Origin: Actinacidiphila yeochonensis CN732
Lineage (GTDB): Bacteria; Actinomycetota; Actinomycetes; Streptomycetales; Streptomycetaceae
Direction of reading: 5' to 3'
Length of the DNA: 64,000 nucleotides
Assembly (NCBI RefSeq): GCF_000745345.1
Contig: NZ_JQNR01000005.1
Span: forward strand, 1,984,001-2,048,000
Each line of letters starts with the position of its first letter. Within the stretch, counting starts at the first letter, position 1. Under the pieces are notes generated by a model. It did not search any database and had not been told where the DNA came from. It saw nothing but the letters and a program-made list of their open reading frames with translations. A program made the translations under genes and the position numbers. Shown here piece after piece: positions 9,808 to 17,931 of the stretch.

Positions 9808-10231
9808 GACGGTTCCCCCGAGGTCGGAAGAGCGAGTCGTTCCGCACGGGAGGCCGCCGTGGGGGGACGCGGCGGCAGGGGAGGAGCCAGGAACGGCCGG
9901 GGACGCTGCCGCTTCGATGGCGGGTAAGCGTGCCGTGCGAAACGTGGACGCCGAAATCTAGCAGGCCGGAATGACAGTCCGACAGGATGATGTGGCGGCC
10001 CGTTACATCACGACAACGCGCGTTTTGTCGCTCCTTCCCGCCCGCTGCGTCCCTGCCCCCTCGTCACCCGCTCGGGTCGCCACAGCGCCGCGCCCGAACC
10101 GCGCCCCGACTGCGCCTGAACTGTGCCTGAACCGCGCCCGAACCACGCCCGAAACGCGCGTCTGACCTGCCGTGAGCTGGGGCGACGTGTGGGGGTGCGG
10201 CGATACGACCGGCCTCGGCGGCTCGCGGCGG
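9808..10231. promoter_or_regulatory. Repeat- and dyad-rich regulatory region
   Basis: 424 nt without a gene, between two minus-strand genes. It holds TGATGT-N11-ACATCA (9988-10010), CGACAA-N8-TTGTCG (10011-10030) with AACGCGCGTT at its centre, and the 11-bp array at 10091-10167. The dyads lie upstream of the membrane-protein gene's probable promoter. Confidence 0.6.
10091..10167. repeat. Seven 11-bp tandem repeats
   Basis: Consensus CGCCCGAACCG. Units begin at 10091, 10102, 10113, 10124, 10135, 10146 and 10157, each exactly 11 nt with 1-4 mismatches. The period equals about one helical turn, so all copies face the same side of the DNA, as with iterons or a multi-site operator. Confidence 0.75.
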
Positions 10232-11500
10232 CTACAGCCGCGCCGCCGCCCCCGCCGGAGTCGCACCCCGGGTGTCGAGCATCAGCTGGGCCTTGACCGC
10301 CAGCCCCTGCAAGTCGTAGGTGCGGTGGTGCTGGAGAAGCAGCGTCAGGTCGGCCTCGGCGGCGGCCTCCCACAGCGAGTCGGCCCGCGGCACCGGACGG
10401 TCGAGTACGCGCCACTGCGGAATGTACGGGTCGTGGTAGCAGAGCTGCGCGCCCAGCTCGATCAGCCGGGTGCCGATCTCGCGGGCGGGCGAGCCCTCCT
10501 CGTCGGCGAGGTCGGCCTTGTAGGTGACGCCGAGCAGCAGCACCCGGGCCCCGCGCAGCGACTTGCCGTGCTCGTTGAGGAGGGTCGCGGCGCGCTGCAC
10601 GACGTAGCGCGGCATCCGTCCGTTGACCTCCTGGGCCAGTTCCACCATGCGCAGCGGGTGCCCGGGGGTGCGGGGCCGGCCGGGGGCGAAGTGCGGGGCC
10701 GCGTTCGGGTCCAGCGGCACCGCGTGGCCGCCCACTCCGGGGCCGGGCCGGAAGGCCTGGAAGCCGAACGGCTTGGTCTCGGCGCAGCGGATCACGTCCC
10801 ACAGGTCCACGCCGAGGTCGTGGCAGAAGACCGCCATCTCGTTGGCGAAGGCGATGTTGACGTGCCGGTAGTTGGTCTCCAGCAGCTTCACCGCCTCGGC
10901 CTCGCGCGGGCCGCGGGCCCGCACCACCCGCTCCGTCAGCCGGCCGTAGAACGCCGCGGCGGCCTCGGTGCACGCCGGGGTCAGCCCGCCGACCACCCGG
11001 GGGGTGTTGCCCAGGTGGAAGGCGCGGTTGCCCGGGTCGAGCCGGCCGGGGGAGTAGGCGAGGTGGAAGTCGCGTCCGGCCGCGAGCCCCCCGGCCTCCA
11101 GCAGCGGGCGCAGGTACTCCTCGGTGGTGCCCGGGTAGACCTGCGACTCCAGCACCACCGTGGTGTGCGGACGCAGGTGCCGTCCCAGGGTGCGGGCGGC
11201 GGCGGTCAGCGCCGTCAGGTCGAGCGCGTGGTCCTCGCTCAGCGGGGTGGGCACGCAGACCACCGCCGTGCGGACCCGGCCGAGCACCGCCGGGTCGGCG
11301 GTGGCCCGGAAGCCGCAGCCCAGCAGCCGCCGCAGGTCGGAGGAGGACAGCGCCCCCGCCGCCGGCCGGCCCGCGTTGACCTCGGCGACCGCCGCCGGGT
11401 CCGGGTCGTACCCCACCACCCCGACGCCCGCCGCGGTGGCCGCCTGGGCCAGGGCGAGGCCGGCGTGTCCGAGTCCGAGTACGGCGAGGTCAGCGGGCAT
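10232..11500 (-). CDS. Nucleotide-sugar dehydrogenase family protein with altered active site
   Basis: 422 residues, the full length of the UDP-glucose/UDP-ManNAc 6-dehydrogenase family. The NAD-binding GLGHAG at residues 9-14, the central helix with K205, and the C-terminal domain are all recognisable. The family's catalytic residues are not: the Thr of the EST motif is Q120 (LESQVYPGTTEE), the Glu of SPE is G152 (YSPGRLDPGN), the Asn four after the Lys is T209 (KLLETNYR), and the nucleophile Cys of GGHC is A260 (GPGVGGHAVPLDP). It is therefore probably not a normal two-step dehydrogenase; a binding, regulatory or altered role is possible. The ATG at 11500 has a GAGAGGA site. Confidence 0.85.
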   Translation of the reverse strand: MPADLAVLGLGHAGLALAQAATAAGVGVVGYDPDPAAVAEVNAGRPAAGALSSSDLRRLLGCGFRATADPAVLGRVRTAVVCVPTPLSEDHALDLTALTAAARTLGRHLRPHTTVVLESQVYPGTTEEYLRPLLEAGGLAAGRDFHLAYSPGRLDPGNRAFHLGNTPRVVGGLTPACTEAAAAFYGRLTERVVRARGPREAEAVKLLETNYRHVNIAFANEMAVFCHDLGVDLWDVIRCAETKPFGFQAFRPGPGVGGHAVPLDPNAAPHFAPGRPRTPGHPLRMVELAQEVNGRMPRYVVQRAATLLNEHGKSLRGARVLLLGVTYKADLADEEGSPAREIGTRLIELGAQLCYHDPYIPQWRVLDRPVPRADSLWEAAAEADLTLLLQHHRTYDLQGLAVKAQLMLDTRGATPAGAAARL

Positions 11501-11900
11501 GGGGTGCGGGTCCTCTCCCTGGAGCTCACTGGAGCCGGCCGTCGGCGGAACCCACGGATGGACTCATGAACAGCTTCAAAACAGGCTAACCAGACAAATC
11601 ACTGATATGACCGCTCGGCGCGCCGAACGGTCGCTCGTCCGCAGGCCGCCGGTGGCCTCCGTCCCCGTCCCCGGCCCGGCCCCTCGTCGCGCCCTCGCGT
11701 CCGCGGACGGCCGTGCCCCCGCCCACCTGCCCGTTCGTCCGCGAGCCGGGTCGGCCGCAGCCGGTGGCGGACGGGCGCGCGCTGGCCGCCCGCGCCCGTC
11801 CGGGTCACTATCGAAAGCGGGGACCGGAGCGACGCACGGGCCGGCCCCCGGGTAGGCCCCTGGTCACGCAACGCGCGGCGACGCAGTCACGGAGGCACGG
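11501..11900. promoter_or_regulatory. Divergent region between sugar dehydrogenase-like gene and glpD
   Basis: 400 nt without a gene. At 11609-11632 there is a 24-bp palindrome with one mismatched pair, centred on CGGCGCGCCG, about 270 nt before glpD and just downstream of an AT-rich patch (11575-11610). It is a candidate operator. No promoter could be fixed. Confidence 0.5.
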
Positions 11901-13607
11901 ATGCGTACGACACCCCTCGGCCCGGAGGAGCGGGCGCAGGCGCTCGCCCGGATGGCCGAGCACGAGCTGGACATCCTGGTGGTGGGCGGCGGCGTGGTGG
12001 GCGCGGGAACAGCGCTCGACGCCGCCACCCGCGGCCTGTCCGTGGGCCTGGTGGAGGCCAGGGACTGGTCGGCCGGCACGTCGAGCCGCTCCAGCAAGCT
12101 CATCCACGGCGGCCTGCGCTATCTGGAGATGCTGGACTTCGCCCTGGTCAGAGAGGCGCTGAAGGAGCGCGGCCTGCTGCTGGAACGGCTGGCCCCGCAC
12201 CTGGTGCGGCCGGTGCCGTTCCTCTACCCGCTCCAGCACCGGGGCTGGGAGCGGCTCTACGCCGGCGCCGGCGTCGCCATGTACGACGCCATGTCGGTCT
12301 CCTCGGGCCACGGCCGCGGCCTGCCCACCCACCGCCACCTCAGCCGCCGCCGGGCCCTGCAGGTGGCCCCGGCGCTGCGCAAGGACGCCCTGATCGGCGC
12401 CCTCCAGTACTACGACGCGCAGGTGGACGACGCCCGACTCGTCGTCACCCTGGTGCGCACCGCCGCCCACTACGGTGCCGGCGTCGCCAACCAGGCGCGG
12501 GTCGTCGGCTTCCTGCGCGAGGGCGAGCGGGTCGTGGGCGCCCGGGTGCAGGACCTGGAGGCGGGCGGCGAGTACGAGGTGCGGGCCAAGCAGGTGGTCA
12601 ACGCCACCGGTGTCTTCACCGACGACACGCAGGCCCTGATCGGCGAGCGCGGCCAGTTCCACGTGCGGGCCTCCAAGGGCATCCACCTGGTGGTGCCCAA
12701 GGACCGCATCCACTCCACGACGGGGCTGATCCTGCGCACCGAGAAGAGCGTGCTGTTCGTCATCCCCTGGGGCCGGCACTGGATCGTCGGCACCACCGAC
12801 ACCGACTGGGACCTCGACAAGGCCCACCCGGCCGCGTCCAGCGCCGACATCGACTACCTGCTCGAACACGTCAACTCGGTGCTCTCCACGCCGCTCACCC
12901 GGGACGACGTCGAGGGCGTCTACGCCGGGCTGCGGCCGCTGCTGGCCGGCGAGTCCGATGCCACCAGCAAGCTGTCGCGCGAGCACACCGTCGCCCACCC
13001 GCTGCCCGGCCTGGTGGTGGTGGCCGGAGGCAAGTACACGACGTACCGGGTGATGGCGAAGGACGCCGTCGACGAGGCGGTGCACGGCCTGGACCGCCGG
13101 GTCGCCGACTGCTGCACCGAGGAGGTGCCGCTGCTGGGCGCCGCCGGCTACCAGGCGATGTGGAACGGCCGCGCCCGCACCGCCGCGCGCACCGGCATCC
13201 ACGTCGCCCGGATCGAGCACCTGCTCAACCGCTACGGCACCCTCACCCAGGACGTGCTGGACCTGGTCGTCGAAGACCCGTCCCTGGGCGAGCCGTTGCC
13301 CGGCGCCGACGACTACCTGCGCGCCGAAGTGGTCTACGCGGCACGGGCCGAGGGGGCCCGGCACCTGGAGGACGTGCTCACCCGCAGGACCCGGATCTCC
13401 ATCGAGACCTTCGACCGCGGCACCGGCTGCGCCCGTCCCGCCGCCGAGTTGATGGCGTCCGTGCTGGGCTGGGACCAGGCCCAGATCGACAAGGAGGTCG
13501 CGTACTACGAGAAGCGGGTGGAGGCCGAGCGCGAGTCGCAGCTCCAACCCGATGACCAGACCGCGGACGCGGCCCGGTTGGGCGCTCCCGATATCGTGCC
13601 TCTGTAG
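11901..13607 (+). CDS. glpD: Glycerol-3-phosphate dehydrogenase (FAD)
   Basis: 568 residues, standard GlpD length. It oxidises sn-glycerol-3-phosphate to dihydroxyacetone phosphate and passes electrons through FAD to the menaquinone pool at the membrane. The FAD Rossmann motif VVGGGVVGAGTALDAATRG is at about residues 28-46, followed by the family signature SSRSSKLIHGGLRYLE and the C-terminal DAO_C helical domain. The ATG at 11901 follows a GGAGGC site. No glycerol kinase or facilitator gene is adjacent, so this is a stand-alone copy. The first kinase gene begins 128 nt downstream. Confidence 0.95.
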   Translation: MRTTPLGPEERAQALARMAEHELDILVVGGGVVGAGTALDAATRGLSVGLVEARDWSAGTSSRSSKLIHGGLRYLEMLDFALVREALKERGLLLERLAPHLVRPVPFLYPLQHRGWERLYAGAGVAMYDAMSVSSGHGRGLPTHRHLSRRRALQVAPALRKDALIGALQYYDAQVDDARLVVTLVRTAAHYGAGVANQARVVGFLREGERVVGARVQDLEAGGEYEVRAKQVVNATGVFTDDTQALIGERGQFHVRASKGIHLVVPKDRIHSTTGLILRTEKSVLFVIPWGRHWIVGTTDTDWDLDKAHPAASSADIDYLLEHVNSVLSTPLTRDDVEGVYAGLRPLLAGESDATSKLSREHTVAHPLPGLVVVAGGKYTTYRVMAKDAVDEAVHGLDRRVADCCTEEVPLLGAAGYQAMWNGRARTAARTGIHVARIEHLLNRYGTLTQDVLDLVVEDPSLGEPLPGADDYLRAEVVYAARAEGARHLEDVLTRRTRISIETFDRGTGCARPAAELMASVLGWDQAQIDKEVAYYEKRVEAERESQLQPDDQTADAARLGAPDIVPL

Positions 13608-13735
13608 GGCGTGTGCCGGAAGTCCCGCCCCGCCCGGCCGGTTGACGCCGGCTCGGCGCGGGCGGCACGTCCTGGCGAGACGACGCCTCGGCGTGGAGCC
13701 GGCCGCGCCACGGGGGACGGGAGAGCACGACGGAC

Positions 13736-15505
13736 ATGGGCGGATACGTCGACGAGGGACGGCTCGTAGCGGGCCGCTACCGGCTGGTGCAGCGGATCGG
13801 CCGGGGCGGGATGGGCACGGTCTGGCGGGCCGAGGACGAGATCCTCGGCCGTCAGGTCGCGGTGAAGAAGCTGCACCCACCGCAACCGCACATGGACGAC
13901 GAGGACTTGGCCACCCTCTTCGAACGCACCCGGCGCGAGGCCCGGGCGGCCGCCCGGATCAGCCACCCCAACGTCATCGTCGTCCACGACGTCGTCGACG
14001 ACGCCGGGCTGCCGTCGATCGTCATGGAGTACGTCCCGTCGATGACCCTCGGCGAGCGGCTGAAGGAGAGCGGCCCGCTGGAGCCGGCCGAGGCCGCCAG
14101 GATCGGCCGCGGCATGATCGCCGCCCTGCGCGCGGCCCACCGCGCGGGGGTGCTGCACCGCGACGTGAAACCCGGCAACGTGCTGCTGGGCGCCGAGGGC
14201 GACGGCTCCCGCGTGGTGCTCACCGACTTCGGCATCGCCCAGGCGTCCGGCACGTCCACGCTGACCCGCACCGGCGAGCTGATCGGCTCCATCGACTTCC
14301 TCAGCCCGGAGCGCATCCGCGGCCTGCCCCCGGGTCCCGAGGGCGACATGTGGGCGCTGGGAGCCACGCTGTACCAGGCGGTCGAGGGGGTCTCCCCGTT
14401 CCGTCGCGCCACGGCGATCGAGACCGCCTACGCCATCGCGCAGGAGACGGTGGAGCCGCCGGCCCGTGCCGGGGTGCTCAGCGAGGTGATCGCCGGGCTG
14501 ATGGCGAAGGAGCCGGGGGAACGGCTCTCCGCCGAGGACGCCGAGCGGATGCTGCGGGTACCCGCGGCCGAGTTCGACACCACCCTCGTCCAGCGCGGCC
14601 GGCTGCCCCGACAGCGGTCCGAGACCGCCGACGCCGCCGACGCCTACCCGTCCGTGCCCTCCGAGCCCTCCGAGCCCTCCGAGCCCTCCGCACCGTCCGT
14701 GCCGCCCGTGCCCTCCGCGGCTGCGACGGCCGCGCCGGACGGGCCCGCCACCGGCCACGGGCAGGGCGCCCCGCCGGTCACCGCCACCCACCGCGGCCAG
14801 CCGCCGGCCCGGCCGCGTCGCCGGGCGGTGTGGGTCGCGGTCGCGGTGGCCGTGGTGGTGGTCGCCGCGGGGACCGGCTTCGCGCTGGCGAAGCGCGGCT
14901 CCCATACCGAGGCCGGTTCCACCGGCCGCCCCACCGCCGCAGCCGAGTCGCCGACCGCCACGGCCGGCACCCCGACGCAGCCGCCGACGCAGTCGCCGAG
15001 CCCGTCCGCCACCACGCCCTCGGCCTCCCCGCCCCCACCGCTGCCCGACGGCTACCACCTGGCCACCGAGGCCGACCACGGCTACGCGATACCGGTGCCC
15101 GAAGGCTGGACCCGCAGCACGAAGAACGGCGGCGACGAGGTCAACTGGGTCGACCCCAGCGGGGTGGTCGACCTGAAGGTCAACGCCCTCGAATTCGGCA
15201 GCACCGACCCGCTCCAGCACTTCAAGGACCTGGAGCCGCAGACCGAGCAGGCGGTCGGCGCCGACGGCTACCACCGGGAACGGATGCAGCCCACCACCGC
15301 GTTCGGCGACAAGGCGGCGCTGTGGGAGTTCACGTTCAAGGGCTCCGTGCGCGACTGGCACGCCATCGACCTCGACTTCACCCAGCCCGGCGGCACCGAG
15401 TACGCCATCTACCTGTCGGCGCCGCAGACCCAATGGCAGCAGTGGCTACCGGTGTTCAACAACGCCGTGGCCGGCTTCCGGCAGGGCTCCGCCGCGGGCG
15501 GCTGA
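13736..15505 (+). CDS. Membrane Ser/Thr protein kinase 1
   Basis: 589 residues. Cytoplasmic kinase domain 14-270: glycine loop IGRGGMGTVW, K44 in VAVKK, HRDVKPGN with catalytic D143, DFG with D164. A Pro/Ser-rich linker with repeated SEP follows, then one membrane helix (AVWVAVAVAVVVVAAGTGFA, about 363-383) and an extracytoplasmic domain with the GYAIPVPEGW motif shared by the next two proteins. All catalytic residues are present. There are no PASTA repeats, so the ligand is not peptidoglycan by that route. First of three tandem paralogues. Confidence 0.92.
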   Translation: MGGYVDEGRLVAGRYRLVQRIGRGGMGTVWRAEDEILGRQVAVKKLHPPQPHMDDEDLATLFERTRREARAAARISHPNVIVVHDVVDDAGLPSIVMEYVPSMTLGERLKESGPLEPAEAARIGRGMIAALRAAHRAGVLHRDVKPGNVLLGAEGDGSRVVLTDFGIAQASGTSTLTRTGELIGSIDFLSPERIRGLPPGPEGDMWALGATLYQAVEGVSPFRRATAIETAYAIAQETVEPPARAGVLSEVIAGLMAKEPGERLSAEDAERMLRVPAAEFDTTLVQRGRLPRQRSETADAADAYPSVPSEPSEPSEPSAPSVPPVPSAAATAAPDGPATGHGQGAPPVTATHRGQPPARPRRRAVWVAVAVAVVVVAAGTGFALAKRGSHTEAGSTGRPTAAAESPTATAGTPTQPPTQSPSPSATTPSASPPPPLPDGYHLATEADHGYAIPVPEGWTRSTKNGGDEVNWVDPSGVVDLKVNALEFGSTDPLQHFKDLEPQTEQAVGADGYHRERMQPTTAFGDKAALWEFTFKGSVRDWHAIDLDFTQPGGTEYAIYLSAPQTQWQQWLPVFNNAVAGFRQGSAAGG

Positions 15506-15889
15506 ACCGGGGCCGTCCGGCGACCGGTTCGCCAGCACCAGTGCGGTTCGGGGATGATGGGGGCGTACGGCCGTACGCCCCGGCGGACGGCCGCGCCGCC
15601 GCGCCGTCCCGGCCCGGGACTCCGCGCGGCCGCGGCGGACGCGCGGAAGTACGGTGCGGCCTCCGCTGCCACCCGCGGCGACGCCGCCGCGGCGCACGGC
15701 GGTCCACGGCCGGTCGCGGCAGAGCGGTGGGTCGGCGGGCAGGGCGGCGGCAGGCAGCGGCAGGACAGTAGGCGGACGGCGGTAAGGCGGCAGGCGGCGG
15801 CGGACAGCGGCAGACGAGCAGACGACAGCAGAACCACACCTTCCGCGGCCGGCCGTCCGGCACCGGAGCAGACAACGCAGGGGACATCC
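15506..15889. promoter_or_regulatory. Inter-kinase region with a 22-bp palindrome
   Basis: 384 nt without a gene. A perfect 22-bp palindrome (half-site GGGGCGTACGG, 15560-15581) has no room for a loop, so it is more likely a protein site than a terminator. From about 15720 to 15840 the top strand is a purine-rich repeat of GGCGGCAGGC-like units leading to the ribosome site of kinase 2. Confidence 0.6.
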
Positions 15890-17803
15890 ATGAGCGAGGT
15901 CGAAGACAGCGAGGGACGCCTGCTCGCCGACCGCTACCGCCTCGAAGACGTACTCGGCAAGGGCGGCATGGGCACGGTCTGGCGGGCCGTCGACGAGACG
16001 CTGGGCCGCCGGGTCGCCGTGAAGGAACTGCGTCTGACCGGCGACGTCGACGACAACGAGAAGCAGCGGATGATCACCCGGACGCTGCGCGAGGCCAAGG
16101 CCACCGCCCGCATCCGCAACACCGGCGCGATCACCGTCTACGACGTCGTCAGGGAGGACGACCGGCCCTGGATCGTCATGGAGCTGATCGAGGGCCGCTC
16201 GCTGGCCGACGTCGTCCAGGACGACGGCCCCGTCACGCCCCGCCGCGCCGCCGAGATCGGCCTGGTCATCCTCGACGTGCTCAAGGCCGCGCACGCCGAG
16301 GGCATCCTGCACCGCGACGTCAAGCCCTCCAACGTGCTGCTGGCCGGCGACGGGCCCGGCGGCCGGGTGGTGCTCGGCGACTTCGGCATCGCCCAGATCG
16401 ACGGCGACCCCTCCGTCACCTCCACCGGCATGCTCGTCGGCGCCCCCTCGTACATCTCGCCCGAGCGGGCCCGCGGCCAGAAGCCCGGCCCGCCCGCCGA
16501 CATGTGGTCCCTCGGCGCGCTGCTGTACGCCGCGGTGGAGGGCCACCCGCCGTACGACAAGAACAGCGCGATCGCCACGCTCACCGCCGTCATGACCGAG
16601 CCGGTCGGCCCGATGCCCAACGCCGGGCCGCTGGCCGAGGTCATCACCGGACTGCTGGTCAAGGACCCCGAGCGGCGGCTCGACGAGCCCGGTGCCCGGC
16701 GGCTGCTGAGCGCCCTGCTGGCGGCGCCCGAGGCGCCGGCGGCGGGCGGCGCGACGGCCGCCCTCGCCCCGTCGGCCGGCCCCGAGGACCGGGCCGCCCT
16801 GACGACGGGCCCGTCGGCGCCGCGTGACGCCGACTCAGGCACGGCGGGCGCGACAGCGGCCGCCGCGCCGTCCGGCGGCACGTCCGGCGCGGCCGGCCCG
16901 TCCCTCGACGCCGTACGCGCCCGGGAGGCGCTGCGGTCGCTGCGCAACGCCTCCGCCGGCCCCGCCAAGGGCACGCCGGTCCGCTCGGAGCGCGCACCCG
17001 AGCACGGCACGCCGGGCGGATCGACCGCCCCGCCGCGCGCCCCGCTCACCGACGTACTGCCCCGCCGCACCCTGCTGCTGCTCGCGGCCGCCGTGGTGAT
17101 CGCCCTGATCGGCACCGTCATAGGCGTGGCCGTCGCGCACTCCGGCGGCGGCTCCAAGGACAGCAAGGACAACGGCGCCCCCGCCTCCAGCGTCCCCGCC
17201 GGCGGCACGGCCAAGGACACCGGGGACGCCGGGAACACCGCCTCGTCGTCCACGACACCCGCGACGACGGCGCCGTCCACGACGCCCGCGACGACCGCCC
17301 CCGCCACGACGGCCTCGCCGTCCGGGGCCTCCGACACCGCGGTCCCGGCCGGCTGGTACCTGTACCACGACCAGATCAACGGCTTCTCCATAGCGCTGCC
17401 CGACGGCTGGAAGCGGGTCGGCAACAACGGCTACGACACCGGCTCGAAGCTGGAGGGCCCGGGCGACACCAGCCTCCTCGTCGACTGGAACGACACGCCG
17501 GGCCCGAGCGCGCTCGGCGCCTGGAAGACGGCCTCCGCCGCCGCGTCCGGCTCGATGGACGACTACCACCTCCTGCACCTCGCGAACGTCGACTACCGCG
17601 GCTACGACGCGGCCGACTGGGAGTACGAACGGCTCCAGGGGGGTAAGGCGGGTAAGCAGGTACACGTCCTGAACCGGGGCATGGTGACCGACCCGAAGCA
17701 CGGCTACGCCATCATGTTCACCACTCCGGCGGGGGAGTGGGGCAGCGCCGCGAACCAGCGGGCACTGAAGACCTTCTTCGCAACCTTCAAACCGGCGAAG
17801 TAG
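15890..17803 (+). CDS. Membrane Ser/Thr protein kinase 2
   Basis: 637 residues from the ATG at 15890 (AGGGGAC upstream). Kinase domain about 15-275: VLGKGGMGTVW, K45 in VAVKE, HRDVKPSN with D143, DFG with D164. An Ala/Gly/Pro-rich juxtamembrane region follows, then a membrane helix (LLLLAAAVVIALIGTVIGVA, about 398-418), a Thr/Ala linker rich in TTPATTAP, and an extracytoplasmic domain with NGFSIALPDGWKR. The linker resembles wall-spanning or O-mannosylated segments. The active site is intact. Same fold order as kinases 1 and 3, so the cluster arose by duplication. Confidence 0.92.
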   Translation: MSEVEDSEGRLLADRYRLEDVLGKGGMGTVWRAVDETLGRRVAVKELRLTGDVDDNEKQRMITRTLREAKATARIRNTGAITVYDVVREDDRPWIVMELIEGRSLADVVQDDGPVTPRRAAEIGLVILDVLKAAHAEGILHRDVKPSNVLLAGDGPGGRVVLGDFGIAQIDGDPSVTSTGMLVGAPSYISPERARGQKPGPPADMWSLGALLYAAVEGHPPYDKNSAIATLTAVMTEPVGPMPNAGPLAEVITGLLVKDPERRLDEPGARRLLSALLAAPEAPAAGGATAALAPSAGPEDRAALTTGPSAPRDADSGTAGATAAAAPSGGTSGAAGPSLDAVRAREALRSLRNASAGPAKGTPVRSERAPEHGTPGGSTAPPRAPLTDVLPRRTLLLLAAAVVIALIGTVIGVAVAHSGGGSKDSKDNGAPASSVPAGGTAKDTGDAGNTASSSTTPATTAPSTTPATTAPATTASPSGASDTAVPAGWYLYHDQINGFSIALPDGWKRVGNNGYDTGSKLEGPGDTSLLVDWNDTPGPSALGAWKTASAAASGSMDDYHLLHLANVDYRGYDAADWEYERLQGGKAGKQVHVLNRGMVTDPKHGYAIMFTTPAGEWGSAANQRALKTFFATFKPAK

Positions 17804-17931
17804 TCGCCCGGTAGCACGTATGGTGAGTAAACGCGGACCGTCCGCAGCCGGAAACCACCCGAACGGGGCGGAAGTTGTCCGGAGGCGACCGGTCTGCGGC
17901 GTAGAGCGAGCGGACCGGTAAGGGGGGCGCC

